Below the pieces are notes generated by a model. It ran no database searches. It had not been told where the DNA came from and saw only the letters and a list, made by a program, of their open reading frames with translations. 51,742 nucleotides of DNA from JBCBXA01 sp039816825 (GTDB lineage: Bacteria; Pseudomonadota; Alphaproteobacteria; Rhizobiales; Rhizobiaceae): NCBI GenBank assembly GCA_039816825.1, contig JBCBXA010000012.1:1-51742 (forward strand), in the 5' to 3' direction. Below, one piece after another: positions 1 through 8,666 of the stretch (the stretch's first letter is position 1; every line of letters begins with the position of its first letter). The position numbers and the translations under genes were made by a program.

Positions 1-2128
1 CCACCAGCCGGACCTGCACCTGGTCGCCCATTTGGAAACCATCGCCCGAGACTTCGCCCACCAGCAAGTGCCGGGCTTCGTCATAGTGGAAATACTCATC
101 ACCCAACTCCCGGATCGGCACAAAGCCGTCAGCGCCGGTTTCATTGAGGGTCACGAACAACCCGGCCTTTGTGACGCCACCGATGCGGGCTGAGAACTCC
201 GCGCCAATCTGTCCGGCGAGGTGTTGGGCGATCAGGCGATCTTTGGTTTCACGTTCAGCCGCCATGGCCCGCCGCTCTAGGTCGGAGATATCCGACGCAA
301 TGTCTTTGAGTTGTTCTTCCTGCTTTCCCGTCATACCGCCATCGCCCAAGCCTAAAGCTGCGATCAAGGCACGGTGGACCGTCAGGTCTGCATACCTGCG
401 GATGGGCGAGGTGAAGTGCGCATAGCGAGCCAGGTTCAGGCCAAAATGGCCGATGTTCTGAATGTCGTAGATGGCCTGGCTCTGGCTGCGCAGCACGACC
501 GAGTTCACCAGCTCCTCATTGTCTGTCTCCCGCACGGCTCTCAGGATGCCGTTGAAGTGCTGCGGCCTGAGCTGAGTGCCTTTGGCGATCTTCATGTCCA
601 GGCTCTTCAGGAAGTCCTGCAGAGATTCGAGCTTGGACAATGTGGGCGCATCGTGAACCCGATAGACCAGGCTCGCGCCCTTGCGCTCGAGCGTTTCTGC
701 CGCAGCCACATTGGCCTGGATCATGAATTCTTCGATCAGCTTGTGCGCGTCGAGGCGCGGCGGAACAATCACGCTCTTCACCGTGCCGTCCTCATTCAGC
801 AGGATCTTGCGCTCCGGAACATGGATCTCCAGGGGGTCTCGCCCCGATCTGCCGCGCAACATGCACTCATAGGCAGCCCAAAGCGGCTTTAGAGCCGTGT
901 CGAGCACATCGGCTGCCCGCTCGCTAACGGTCCCTTCGATGGCCTTCTGCGCTTCTTCGTAAGCCAGTTTGGCATGGCTGCGCATGAATATGCGGTGGAA
1001 TGTGTGGCTGCGTTTCTTGCCACTGGCCTCAAAGACCATCCTCACGGCAAGGGCAGGGCGATCTTCCTTCTCGCGCAGCGAGCACAGATCGTTTGATATG
1101 CGCTCCGGCAACATCGGCACCACGCGATCTGGAAAGTAGACCGAATTGCCGCGTTTCAGCGCTTCACGATCCATTTCGGAGCCAGTGGTCACATAGCTGG
1201 CAACATCAGCAATGGCGACAGTGCAGATATGGCCACCAGGATTGCTGGGGTCGGTGTCAGCTACCGCATGTACAGCATCGTCATGATCTTTTGCGTCAGC
1301 CGGGTCGATGGTGATCAGAGGCAGATCGCGCCAGTCCTCCCGTTTGCCGGGCTTCGAAATCGGCACAATGCCATCGGCCTCGGACAGTACGGCATTCGCA
1401 AAGATGTGCGGTATGCCGTGGGCGTGCAGCGCAATGGTGGTAACGGCATATTCGTTGTCCAGGGCGCCGACCACACGCTCCACCGTGGCTCGCGGCATGC
1501 CCAGACTGGATTGCGCTCGGCTTACTTTCTGAATGGTCACTTCGACCAGATCGCCATCCTTCGCGCCATTGTCGCCGCCTTTGGGAATCAGCAGCTCCGA
1601 CTTGCGCTTCTCCACCGGCATGACGCGCAGTGAACCGTCCGCCGCCTTGCGCACGACACCCAGTTCGACCGGCTTCTCGCGATTGAGCCGCTTCATCACC
1701 CTCGCGCGGGGGTGACCATTCTCCTCGCGGCTTTCCAGTATCCGAGCCAGCACACGGCTGCCAATACCGGCTGCCTGGCCTTTTTCCCGCGACTGCACGA
1801 TCTCGAGACTCGGTGGCGTGCCCTTGGCTTCGTCCCAGCTGGCTGGCGTGGCAATCAGGTCGCCGTCGCGATCACGCTCGACAATATCCAGAACCAGGAC
1901 CGAGGGCAGTTGACCTGCCGGCACCAGTCTCTTGCCCGCCTTCTCGATCAGGCCTTCATCTTCCATGTCCCGCAGCAGGGCCTTCAACGCCACTTTGGCG
2001 TTGCCCTTCACGCCGAAATGGCGGCCAACTTCGCGCTTACCGCCCCCGCCACCCGGATTGTCGGTCAGAAACGCGACAATCGCTTCCTTTGACGGCAGGC
2101 CAACGGCCTTGGCTGCCTTGCGCGCCAC
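1..2128 (-). CDS. rnr: Ribonuclease R (3' end cut by window edge)
   Basis: RNase R, a processive 3'-5' exoribonuclease that degrades structured RNA. The reading frame stays open from the GTG at 2128 to the window edge, about 709 codons. An N-terminal winged-helix-like segment and cold-shock/OB region come first. The RNB catalytic domain follows, with the metal-binding motif DPADAKDHDDAVHA near residue 280 and the late RNB motif TSPIRRYADL. The start of an S1 domain (motif GLFVTLNETGADGFVP) is visible just before the edge, so only the end of S1 and any basic tail are missing. The GTG start directly follows the topA stop (TAA-GTG), so translation is probably coupled to topA. The rnr/topA/dprA order is common in Hyphomicrobiales. 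Family assignment is firm; the GTG start is inferred from position. Confidence 0.95.
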   Translation of the reverse strand, partial: MARKAAKAVGLPSKEAIVAFLTDNPGGGGGKREVGRHFGVKGNAKVALKALLRDMEDEGLIEKAGKRLVPAGQLPSVLVLDIVERDRDGDLIATPASWDEAKGTPPSLEIVQSREKGQAAGIGSRVLARILESREENGHPRARVMKRLNREKPVELGVVRKAADGSLRVMPVEKRKSELLIPKGGDNGAKDGDLVEVTIQKVSRAQSSLGMPRATVERVVGALDNEYAVTTIALHAHGIPHIFANAVLSEADGIVPISKPGKREDWRDLPLITIDPADAKDHDDAVHAVADTDPSNPGGHICTVAIADVASYVTTGSEMDREALKRGNSVYFPDRVVPMLPERISNDLCSLREKEDRPALAVRMVFEASGKKRSHTFHRIFMRSHAKLAYEEAQKAIEGTVSERAADVLDTALKPLWAAYECMLRGRSGRDPLEIHVPERKILLNEDGTVKSVIVPPRLDAHKLIEEFMIQANVAAAETLERKGASLVYRVHDAPTLSKLESLQDFLKSLDMKIAKGTQLRPQHFNGILRAVRETDNEELVNSVVLRSQSQAIYDIQNIGHFGLNLARYAHFTSPIRRYADLTVHRALIAALGLGDGGMTGKQEEQLKDIASDISDLERRAMAAERETKDRLIAQHLAGQIGAEFSARIGGVTKAGLFVTLNETGADGFVPIRELGDEYFHYDEARHLLVGEVSGDGFQMGDQVQVRLV

Positions 2129-4729
2129 TTAGGCAGTGCTCTTTGCAGCGGTCTTTTTCTTGGCCGCAGGCTTCTTCGCTGCCGGTTTTTTCTTGGCGGC
2201 TGGCTTCTTGCGGGCTGGTTTCTTGGCTGGCCCTTTAGCGATTTTAGCTTCCAGCAATTCCATAGCCCGCTCAGTTGTGACGTCTTCCGGCTTCAGGTAC
2301 CGGGGCAGGGTGGCATTGACCTTGCCCCAATTGACGTAAGCCCCGTATCGACCATCCTTGACCGTGATGGGCCCGCCATCGGGGTGTTCGCCCAACTCCT
2401 TGAGTGGTGGTTTGGCAGCAGCTCGACCGCGCCCGCCGCCTGCTGCCTTTTGAGCAATGGCATCCACAGCGCGGTTGATGCCCACGGTGAACACCTCATC
2501 TTCACTATCCAGGCTGGCATATTTGCCGTCGTGTAGAACATAAGGGCCGTAGCGCCCAAAGTTCGACACAATGGATTTCCCGGTTTCGGGGTGGGTGCCC
2601 ACCTCGCGCGGCAGCGACAAAAGCTGCAGAGCCTTCTCGAAGTCGATCTCTTCCAGCGGCCAGCTCTTCGGAATCGAGCCGCGCTTGGCTTCCTTGCCTT
2701 CGCCGCGCTGTACGTAAGGGCCGAACCGCCCAGTGCGAAGGGTCACTTCTTCGCTGCTATTGGGGTCAATGCCGAGCACCTGTGGGCCCGCGGCCGCCTG
2801 GGCTTCCGCGTCGCTGACATCCTGGCCAAGTTGGCGGGTGAAGTTGCACTCAGGATAGTTGGAGCAGCCGACGAAAGCACCGAATTTACCGACTTTCAGG
2901 CTCAGGGTTCCGTCGCCGCATGTGGGGCAGGCGCGCGGATTGCCGCCATCTTCACGCTCGGGGAAGGCGACATAGGCCAGCTCTTCATTGAGCGTGTCCA
3001 GCACTTCTGAGACGCGCAGATCCTTGGTGTCATCAACGGCAGCTTTAAACTCGCGCCAGAAGTCGCTGAGCACATCGCGCCATTCCAGCTCACCTGCTGA
3101 AATGCGGTCAAGCTGCTCTTCCATGCCTGCGGTGAACTCATATTCCACGTAGCGGTCAAAGAAGCGCTCGAGGAAACTCGTCACCAGACGCCCTTTAGCC
3201 TGGGGTGTGATGCGCCGTTTCTCGATCTCCACATAGTCCCGGTTCTGCAGGGTCGCGATGGTCGCCGCATAGGTGGAGGGTCGACCGATGCCGAGCTCTT
3301 CCATCTTCTTAATAAGCGATGCCTCAGAAAACCGAGCGGGCGGTTCAGTAAAATGCTGGCTCGCTTCGATGCTTTCACGCGATGGCTGGTCACCCTCTTT
3401 CATAGGCGGCAAGCGCTTGGCGTCGTCATCATCGTCAGTCTTTGCGTCATAGACGGCCAAAAAGCCGTCAAATGTCACAACCGAACCATTGGCCCGGACG
3501 GTTGCCGTCTTGCCGTTGGCCTGCGCCTCGATATCGACAGCCGTGCGTTCAATCTCTGCCGCATTCATCTGGCTGGCGAGCGCCCGGCGATAGATCAGCT
3601 CATAGAGCCTGAGTTCATCGGCCTCGAGATAAGACTTCATATCCCGCGGATGGCGGTTGAAGCCCGTCGGCCGAACAGCTTCGTGCGCTTCCTGGGCGTT
3701 CTTGGCCTTCGATGTGTATTTGCGTGCTTTCTCTGGCAAATATTTGGTGCCGAACTGGCTCTGAATGCTCTCACGTGCTTCGGAAATGGCTTCCGGGGCC
3801 ATGTCGACGCCGTCGGTCCGCATGTACGTGATCAGTCCAACCGTCTCGCCGCCGAGCTCAATGCCCTCATAGAGACGCTGCGCGACCTGCATGGTCCGGC
3901 TGGCACCAAAGGAGAGCTTGGAAGAGGCCTCCTGTTGCATGGTCGATGTCGTGAAGGGCGCTTGCGGGTTTCGGCGTGTCGGCTTGGCTTCGACTGAGGC
4001 AACCTGGAATGTGGCCGCCTCCAGCATTTCGCGGATTTCTGTTGCTTGCGCTTCGGTCTTGACGTCCCGCCGACCGAGCTTCTCGCCCTGAAAGCTCGTC
4101 AGCCGGGCTTCGACCGGCGCAGTGCCCGCTTTGAGTTGGGCCAGGATGGTCCAGTATTCCTGCGGCTTGAACCGTTCGATCTCCGCTTCGCGCTCGCAAA
4201 CGAGGCGCAGAGCCACCGACTGAACGCGGCCAGCTGAGCGAGAGCCCGGCAGCTTGCGCCACAGGACTGGCGACAGGTTGAAGCCCACCAGATAGTCAAG
4301 CGCGCGGCGGGCCAGATAGGCCTCCACCAGTGGCGCGTCGATGTCGCGCGGGTGGGCCATGGCATCGAGGACAGACTTTTTGGTGATCGCGTTGAACACA
4401 ACCCGCTTCACCGGCTTGTCCTTCACCGCTTTCTTCTCATTCAGCAGATCAAGAACGTGCCAGGAAATGGCTTCGCCTTCGCGGTCGGGGTCGGTTGCGA
4501 GGATAATTTCGTCGGACGCTTTAGCCGCTTTTACCAGTTCGGTAACGCGCGGTTTTGACTTCGAGTCCACCGCCCACGACATGGCAAAGTCTTCGTCCGG
4601 TAGAACCGACCCGTCCTTTGACGGTAGATCGCGGACATGGCCATACGAGGCCAAAACCTTGAAATCTTTGCCCAAATATTTGTTGATTGTCTTCGCCTTG
4701 GCAGGCGACTCAACGATGACAAGCTGCAT
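2129..4729 (-). CDS. topA: DNA topoisomerase I (type IA)
   Basis: Relaxes negatively supercoiled DNA by transient single-strand breakage. The 866-residue length is close to E. coli TopA (865). The Toprim domain is N-terminal, with the acidic motif ATDPDREGEA (D80, D82, E84). The active-site tyrosine is Y302 in GLITYMRTDG. A single C4 zinc finger (CPTC...C...C) lies near residues 598-630. Several FGRYGPYV-type C-terminal repeats follow, then a Lys/Ala/Pro-rich basic tail of the KKPAAKK type, typical of alphaproteobacterial TopA and likely to bind DNA. It abuts rnr downstream. The divergent small gene at about 5016 separates it from dprA, so topA must have its own promoter in 4730-5000. Confidence 0.97.
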   Translation of the reverse strand: MQLVIVESPAKAKTINKYLGKDFKVLASYGHVRDLPSKDGSVLPDEDFAMSWAVDSKSKPRVTELVKAAKASDEIILATDPDREGEAISWHVLDLLNEKKAVKDKPVKRVVFNAITKKSVLDAMAHPRDIDAPLVEAYLARRALDYLVGFNLSPVLWRKLPGSRSAGRVQSVALRLVCEREAEIERFKPQEYWTILAQLKAGTAPVEARLTSFQGEKLGRRDVKTEAQATEIREMLEAATFQVASVEAKPTRRNPQAPFTTSTMQQEASSKLSFGASRTMQVAQRLYEGIELGGETVGLITYMRTDGVDMAPEAISEARESIQSQFGTKYLPEKARKYTSKAKNAQEAHEAVRPTGFNRHPRDMKSYLEADELRLYELIYRRALASQMNAAEIERTAVDIEAQANGKTATVRANGSVVTFDGFLAVYDAKTDDDDDAKRLPPMKEGDQPSRESIEASQHFTEPPARFSEASLIKKMEELGIGRPSTYAATIATLQNRDYVEIEKRRITPQAKGRLVTSFLERFFDRYVEYEFTAGMEEQLDRISAGELEWRDVLSDFWREFKAAVDDTKDLRVSEVLDTLNEELAYVAFPEREDGGNPRACPTCGDGTLSLKVGKFGAFVGCSNYPECNFTRQLGQDVSDAEAQAAAGPQVLGIDPNSSEEVTLRTGRFGPYVQRGEGKEAKRGSIPKSWPLEEIDFEKALQLLSLPREVGTHPETGKSIVSNFGRYGPYVLHDGKYASLDSEDEVFTVGINRAVDAIAQKAAGGGRGRAAAKPPLKELGEHPDGGPITVKDGRYGAYVNWGKVNATLPRYLKPEDVTTERAMELLEAKIAKGPAKKPARKKPAAKKKPAAKKPAAKKKTAAKSTA

Positions 4730-4932
4730 CGGATACTTTCATTGTTTCAGTGATCTGCCGATCATGTGGCGTTGGAAGTGGCCAATTGAAGCCCTGTCGT
4801 CAACCGGAACTGGCTCCACGCGACAAAAGATCAGACACAAAACGCAGTCTGTTCAGTGCCCGCCATACCGCATTCACTGGAAAACACCTTGTCAGATGCC
4901 GCGGTCCTTAGTGAGGTAAATGCACCTATAGG

Positions 4933-4962
4933 TTGCATATTGGAGAGAGCTTACGCTATGCG
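4933..4962 (+). promoter_or_regulatory. Possible sigma70-type promoter for the small gene at 5016
   Basis: TTGCAT (4933-4938) and TATGCG (4957-4962) are 18 nt apart. This is a weak but correctly spaced -35/-10 pair, which would give a leader of about 45 nt before the ATG at 5016. If real, it rules out the GTG at 4962 as the start. The rest of 4730-5015 shows no gene; it should also hold the topA promoter on the opposite strand, which I could not place. Confidence 0.25.
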
Positions 4963-5015
4963 TGTTGAGTGCTAGCCGACGCGATGCACCTTCATCGGGA
5001 GTGCACAGACCATTC

Positions 5016-5312
5016 ATGAGCCAGTTCGATACAGTGCGAGCGATGTCCACTCGGAGCGATACGCCGTCAGCGTCAGCCGAATACATCGCAGACATTCTTG
5101 ATCAGCTTCAAAAGTTGGCGGCCGACCAGCGTCACCAGGCGCTTTCCTATCTCATTTCTCTTGCCAAGCACGAAGCTCAGGAGATTGTGATGCGCGGCGG
5201 CGAAAGTGCTGGAATGGACAGTCCGAGCTCCCTGTCGGAAATAGATGAGAGAGAATACACCATCGACTGGTGGCGTGAGCAGCTCGACATGCTCAACGAT
5301 CAAGACGTGTGA
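5016..5312 (+). CDS. Small conserved-looking hypothetical protein
   Basis: I do not recognise the family. From the ATG at 5016 (MSQFDTVRAM...) it encodes 98 residues. It is a soluble, mostly helical protein: a central amphipathic stretch (YIADILDQLQKLAADQRHQ, then ALSYLISLAKHEAQE) is followed by an acidic tail with a Trp pair (IDWWREQLDML). A GGGAG sequence at 4997-5001 is a rather distant ribosome-binding site. Other possible starts are the GTG at 4962 and the ATG at 5043. It has no signal peptide, membrane segment or cysteines. It sits between topA and dprA on the opposite strand, and its 3' end overlaps dprA by 20 nt in a convergent arrangement. Heptad-like spacing suggests self-association, but this is inference. 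Confidence 0.6.
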   Translation: MSQFDTVRAMSTRSDTPSASAEYIADILDQLQKLAADQRHQALSYLISLAKHEAQEIVMRGGESAGMDSPSSLSEIDEREYTIDWWREQLDMLNDQDV

Positions 5313-6627
5313 CGTATCCGCCTTCGTCTTCCACCAGACCCTGCATCACCAGTTCCATGACCAACAGGCGCAGTTGCGACTGAGGCACACCGGACATCCG
5401 GATCAAATCATTCATATGGGTGGGGCTGGCCGACAGAAACCCCAGCACGTCGCTGGGCTCAATAGCCTCTCCCTTCAGGGTGCCGGTTACGGCGATCTGG
5501 GATTTAGAGTCGGTGTGATCGCTTTCGCCGGCTTCCTCGGCGAAGCCACTGGCAGGTGCTCCGTCCTCCAGCGACACCGCAAGATCAGCGCCCATATTGT
5601 CGTCGTGGAGCAATTCGGAAACGAGGCGCTCGCGGTCATCGCCTTCCAACAGTTCGGTTTGTTGCGAGCCGCCCTTCTGTGCAGAGGATGCGTTTTTCCG
5701 CATCGAGACAGCGGCTCGAAAACTGTCTTCCGACTCGATCAGCGGAAGCACGGCTTCGACGATATCCGGGGGCTCGGTAAGGATTGAGGCTCCGTCCGCA
5801 ATGAGCTGGTTCGTGCCCCGAGCCCTTGGATCAAGCGGTGAGCCGGGTACAGCGAAGACAAGCCGTCCCAGCTCGTTGGCCAGACGGGCGGTGATCAGAG
5901 AGCCAGACTTCGGGCTTGCCTCCACAACACACGCTGCCAGCCCCAGTCCTGCGACAATCCTGTTGCGCCGGGGAAAATCCTGCGCGCGGGGCTTTGTACC
6001 CAGAGGCAGCTCGGAAATCATGCAACAGCCATTGTCGATCATCGCATTGGCCAGATCGAGGTTCTCCGCAGGGTAGATTATGTCCAGTCCACCTGCAAAG
6101 ACCCCAACAGTGCCGCCGGGAATGAGAGCGCTTTTGTGGGCTGCCGTATCAATTCCACGGGCGAAGCCTGAGACGACCGTCAGCCCGGCTTGAGAAATCT
6201 CGGCGGCCAGCATGCCTGCAAGGCGAACACCGTTGGCGGAGGCGTTTCGCGAACCGACGATGGCGACAGCGGGGCGGCGCAGCGCGTCCACATTGCCCGC
6301 AACGGCAATCAATGGCGGGGCCGTCGGCACATGGGAAAGCGCCTGCGGATAATCAGCCTCACAACGGGCTATCAGGCGCCAGCCGCGTTTCGCCAAGCCA
6401 TCCATCTCGCGTTCGGCGTCGATGCGTCTGTGGACGCGGTACTTCTTACCCGGCGTCTTCGCTGCGATTTCGGGCAGGCGATCAACAGCCGCCTCAGCCG
6501 ACCCGCAAAAGTTCAGGAGATCGCGAAAAGTGATGGGTCCGACACCATCGCTTCGGATCAGCTGCAGCCACGCCAGCTTCTGCTCGTAGGTGAGATCCGG
6601 CAGCGCATGGGCAGTGGAACCGATCAT
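5293..6627 (-). CDS. dprA: DNA-processing protein DprA
   Basis: DprA/Smf binds incoming single-stranded DNA and loads RecA during natural transformation; it is also widespread in species not known to be competent. The 444-residue protein has an N-terminal helix-hairpin-helix-like part, then the Rossmann-fold core with GSRNASANG, VVSGFARGIDTAAH, FAGGLDIIYP and the SGSLITARLANELGR segment. A C-terminal winged-helix (residues about 375-440: LGFLSASPTHMNDLIRMSG) matches the DprA_WH extension. It lies just after plsY; the junction holds a 17-bp tandem duplication described separately. No other competence genes are in the window. Confidence 0.95.
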   Translation of the reverse strand: MIGSTAHALPDLTYEQKLAWLQLIRSDGVGPITFRDLLNFCGSAEAAVDRLPEIAAKTPGKKYRVHRRIDAEREMDGLAKRGWRLIARCEADYPQALSHVPTAPPLIAVAGNVDALRRPAVAIVGSRNASANGVRLAGMLAAEISQAGLTVVSGFARGIDTAAHKSALIPGGTVGVFAGGLDIIYPAENLDLANAMIDNGCCMISELPLGTKPRAQDFPRRNRIVAGLGLAACVVEASPKSGSLITARLANELGRLVFAVPGSPLDPRARGTNQLIADGASILTEPPDIVEAVLPLIESEDSFRAAVSMRKNASSAQKGGSQQTELLEGDDRERLVSELLHDDNMGADLAVSLEDGAPASGFAEEAGESDHTDSKSQIAVTGTLKGEAIEPSDVLGFLSASPTHMNDLIRMSGVPQSQLRLLVMELVMQGLVEDEGGYVTRLDR

Positions 6628-6648
6628 GACTTGTAACCGATCATGACT
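6618..6648 (-). repeat. Tandem duplication of the dprA start region, with a 6-codon ORF
   Basis: The 14-mer AACCGATCATGACT (plus-strand reading) occurs at 6618-6631 and again at 6635-6648, a 17-nt period. On the coding strand each copy contains an ATG. The downstream copy (6627) starts dprA. The upstream copy (6644) overlaps the plsY stop as ATGA and opens a six-codon frame (MIGYKS) whose TGA overlaps the dprA ATG, again as ATGA. The simplest reading is that an original plsY-dprA ATGA overlap was duplicated, leaving a micro-ORF that could pass ribosomes from plsY to dprA. Confidence 0.6.
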
Positions 6649-7258
6649 GGGAGCCTATCCGGCTTTCAGTACCGGAGAGGATGCGGCCGATGTTGGATCG
6701 GTGCGCAATCCACGCAAGCACGGTTAGGAGAGCGAACAGCTCCGCCTCCTGAATGTGCCCTGTCATCCAGAGCATGATTGGCACAGCCAGGGTGGCGAGC
6801 AGTGCCGCTAGCGAAGACATGCGGGAAACAAAAGCAACCGCCAACCAGACAATTGCAAAGGTCAGACCCGCCTCCCAGGCAAAGGCGAAACACAAACCGA
6901 CATAAGTTGCGATACCTTTGCCGCCCTTGAATCCAAGCCATACTGGAAAGAGGTGACCCAAAAATGCACCAAGGCCAGCGCAGACCGCCGCGTCCGGCCC
7001 GCCATAAGTCTGTGCAATGATAACTGGAATCATGCCCTTCAGCGCATCAAACAGGAGCGTTGCCGCCGCCAGTTTCTTGCTGCCGGTGCGCAAAACATTG
7101 GTTGCGCCGATATTGCCCGAGCCGACGGATCGGATATCGCCTTTGCCTGCCAGTCGTGTGAGCAAGAGGCCGCTCGGAACCGAGCCAAACAGATAACCTA
7201 AAAGCAGAAAGCCGATGAGCCATGGAGCTGCCGCGGCCCAGCTGATCGGATCTGGCAT
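6641..7258 (-). CDS. plsY: Glycerol-3-phosphate acyltransferase PlsY
   Basis: Membrane enzyme that acylates glycerol-3-phosphate from acyl-phosphate, the first step of phospholipid synthesis in most bacteria. The 205 residues contain about five to six hydrophobic segments and the three PlsY motifs: GSVPSGLLLTRL (motif 1), VGSGNIGATNVLRTG (motif 2) and GHLFPVWLGFKGGKG (motif 3). It lies between pyrC' and dprA on the same strand; the 70-nt gap from pyrC' may hold a promoter. The stop overlaps the micro-ORF ATG before dprA. Confidence 0.95.
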   Translation of the reverse strand: MPDPISWAAAAPWLIGFLLLGYLFGSVPSGLLLTRLAGKGDIRSVGSGNIGATNVLRTGSKKLAAATLLFDALKGMIPVIIAQTYGGPDAAVCAGLGAFLGHLFPVWLGFKGGKGIATYVGLCFAFAWEAGLTFAIVWLAVAFVSRMSSLAALLATLAVPIMLWMTGHIQEAELFALLTVLAWIAHRSNIGRILSGTESRIGSQS

Positions 7259-7328
7259 CCTGTCTCCTCAGGTCCTTTGTCTCATCCCGAGACAGGAATT
7301 TCATCCTATTGCAACGCAAAGGGCTGAA

Positions 7329-8666
7329 TCAAGCTGAAGCCTTTGTTTGCCCGACTTTCCGGCCGTTCACGAAGGCTTGCACCGTTCTGCCTTCAAACCG
7401 CGAGCCCTCAAAGGCTGTGTTCTTCGAAAGCGAGTGCAGTTCGTCAGGGTCCACGACAAATGGGGCATCGAGATCCACCAGAACGCAATCAGCAGGCATG
7501 CCTGGTTCAAGCGTGCCCGCGTTTAAACCAAACAGTTTGGCTGGGTTTGTCGTCAGCGCGGCCACAATGCGATCTATCGGGGCTGACATATTGTGGTGCA
7601 GGCGCAAAGCGGCGGGCAGGAGGGTCTCTGTGCCGATTGCGCCGTGCCCGGCCTGCGCAAACGGGTGGCGTTTTGAGTCGACATCCTGCGGGTCATGGGC
7701 CGAATGCACGACGTCGATGGTACCATCGGCCAGGGCCTCAACCATGGCCAGGCGGTCGTCCTCGCTGCGCAGGGGGGGCAGCAATCGTGTAAACGTTCGA
7801 TAGTCGCCAATGTCGGTTTCGTTGAGGGTCAGATTGTTGATCGACACTCCGGCCGTTACCGGCAGGCCCTGTTCCTTGGCTCTACGAATGACCTCGACGG
7901 AACCCACCGTGGAGATCTGCGCCGCATGGTAGCGGGCGCCGGTCATGGCCACCAGACGCATGTCTCTCTCCAGCGGAATAATCTCCGCTTCAACGGGGCT
8001 GCCGCTTACGCCCAATCGCGTGGCGTTGAGGCCCGAATTCATAGCTCCAGATCCCAGTGCCTGATCCTGAGTGTCGCAAATGACCGGCGCCCGAAAATCC
8101 CTCGCATAGGTAAAGCTGCGTTTGAGGATCACCGGATCGGCGATGGAGTAGGGGCCGTGATACAGACCCACGCAACCCGCCTCCATCAAGAGACCGATCT
8201 CGGACATCTCTTGGCCAGCCAGTGATTTCGTAAGCGCTGCCGCCGTGTAGACACGGGCATCCGTCGACGTACTCGCCCGCGACGACACATATTCGACCAT
8301 GGCCGGACTATCGATCACTGGGTCCGTGTCCGGAAGCATGATGATGGAGGTAACGCCGCCAGCCAGCGCTGCTTCGCCGAGGCTTGAGAACGTCTCACGA
8401 TGGGCTTCACCGGGCTCTCCGCTGCGCACATGGCTGTCGATAATGCCAGGAAGGACAGCAGCTCCTCGAGCATCGATACGCTCGCAACCTTCAGGAGCAG
8501 CATCGGGCAGGGAACCGAGTGCGCACGATGCGATCTGCCCTGCGGCCATGAGAACATGCCCCATGCCGTTCAGGTTGCGGGCAGGGTCGATAACAAGCGC
8601 GTTGCTGATCAATATCGGGCGCAGATCACCCACCGGCAGATGTGCCGGAGCTGCGGTCTTCATCAT
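7329..8666 (-). CDS. Dihydroorotase-like protein, probably non-catalytic (PyrC' type)
   Basis: An amidohydrolase-fold protein of 445 residues whose ATG overlaps the pyrB stop by 4 nt (ATGA), so it is translationally coupled to ATCase. It aligns with class I dihydroorotases throughout but has lost the metal site. The HxH motif of DxHVHLREPG reads DSHVRSGEPG (H79 kept, second His is R81). The bridging-Asp motif FTDDG reads LYHGP, VVAHCE reads VICDTQ, HVCHVST reads HAAQIST, and ATDHAPH reads HSAHDPQ. In Pseudomonas such an inactive PyrC' is needed for assembly of active ATCase, and the pyrB-linked homologues in Rhizobiales show similar losses. I infer a structural ATCase subunit; a catalytic dihydroorotase should be encoded elsewhere. 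Confidence 0.9.
   Translation of the reverse strand: MMKTAAPAHLPVGDLRPILISNALVIDPARNLNGMGHVLMAAGQIASCALGSLPDAAPEGCERIDARGAAVLPGIIDSHVRSGEPGEAHRETFSSLGEAALAGGVTSIIMLPDTDPVIDSPAMVEYVSSRASTSTDARVYTAAALTKSLAGQEMSEIGLLMEAGCVGLYHGPYSIADPVILKRSFTYARDFRAPVICDTQDQALGSGAMNSGLNATRLGVSGSPVEAEIIPLERDMRLVAMTGARYHAAQISTVGSVEVIRRAKEQGLPVTAGVSINNLTLNETDIGDYRTFTRLLPPLRSEDDRLAMVEALADGTIDVVHSAHDPQDVDSKRHPFAQAGHGAIGTETLLPAALRLHHNMSAPIDRIVAALTTNPAKLFGLNAGTLEPGMPADCVLVDLDAPFVVDPDELHSLSKNTAFEGSRFEGRTVQAFVNGRKVGQTKASA

Noticed and set aside
374..892. 172-codon + strand frame opposite rnr
   Set aside because: Shadow of the RNase R reading frame; no domain or ribosome-binding site.
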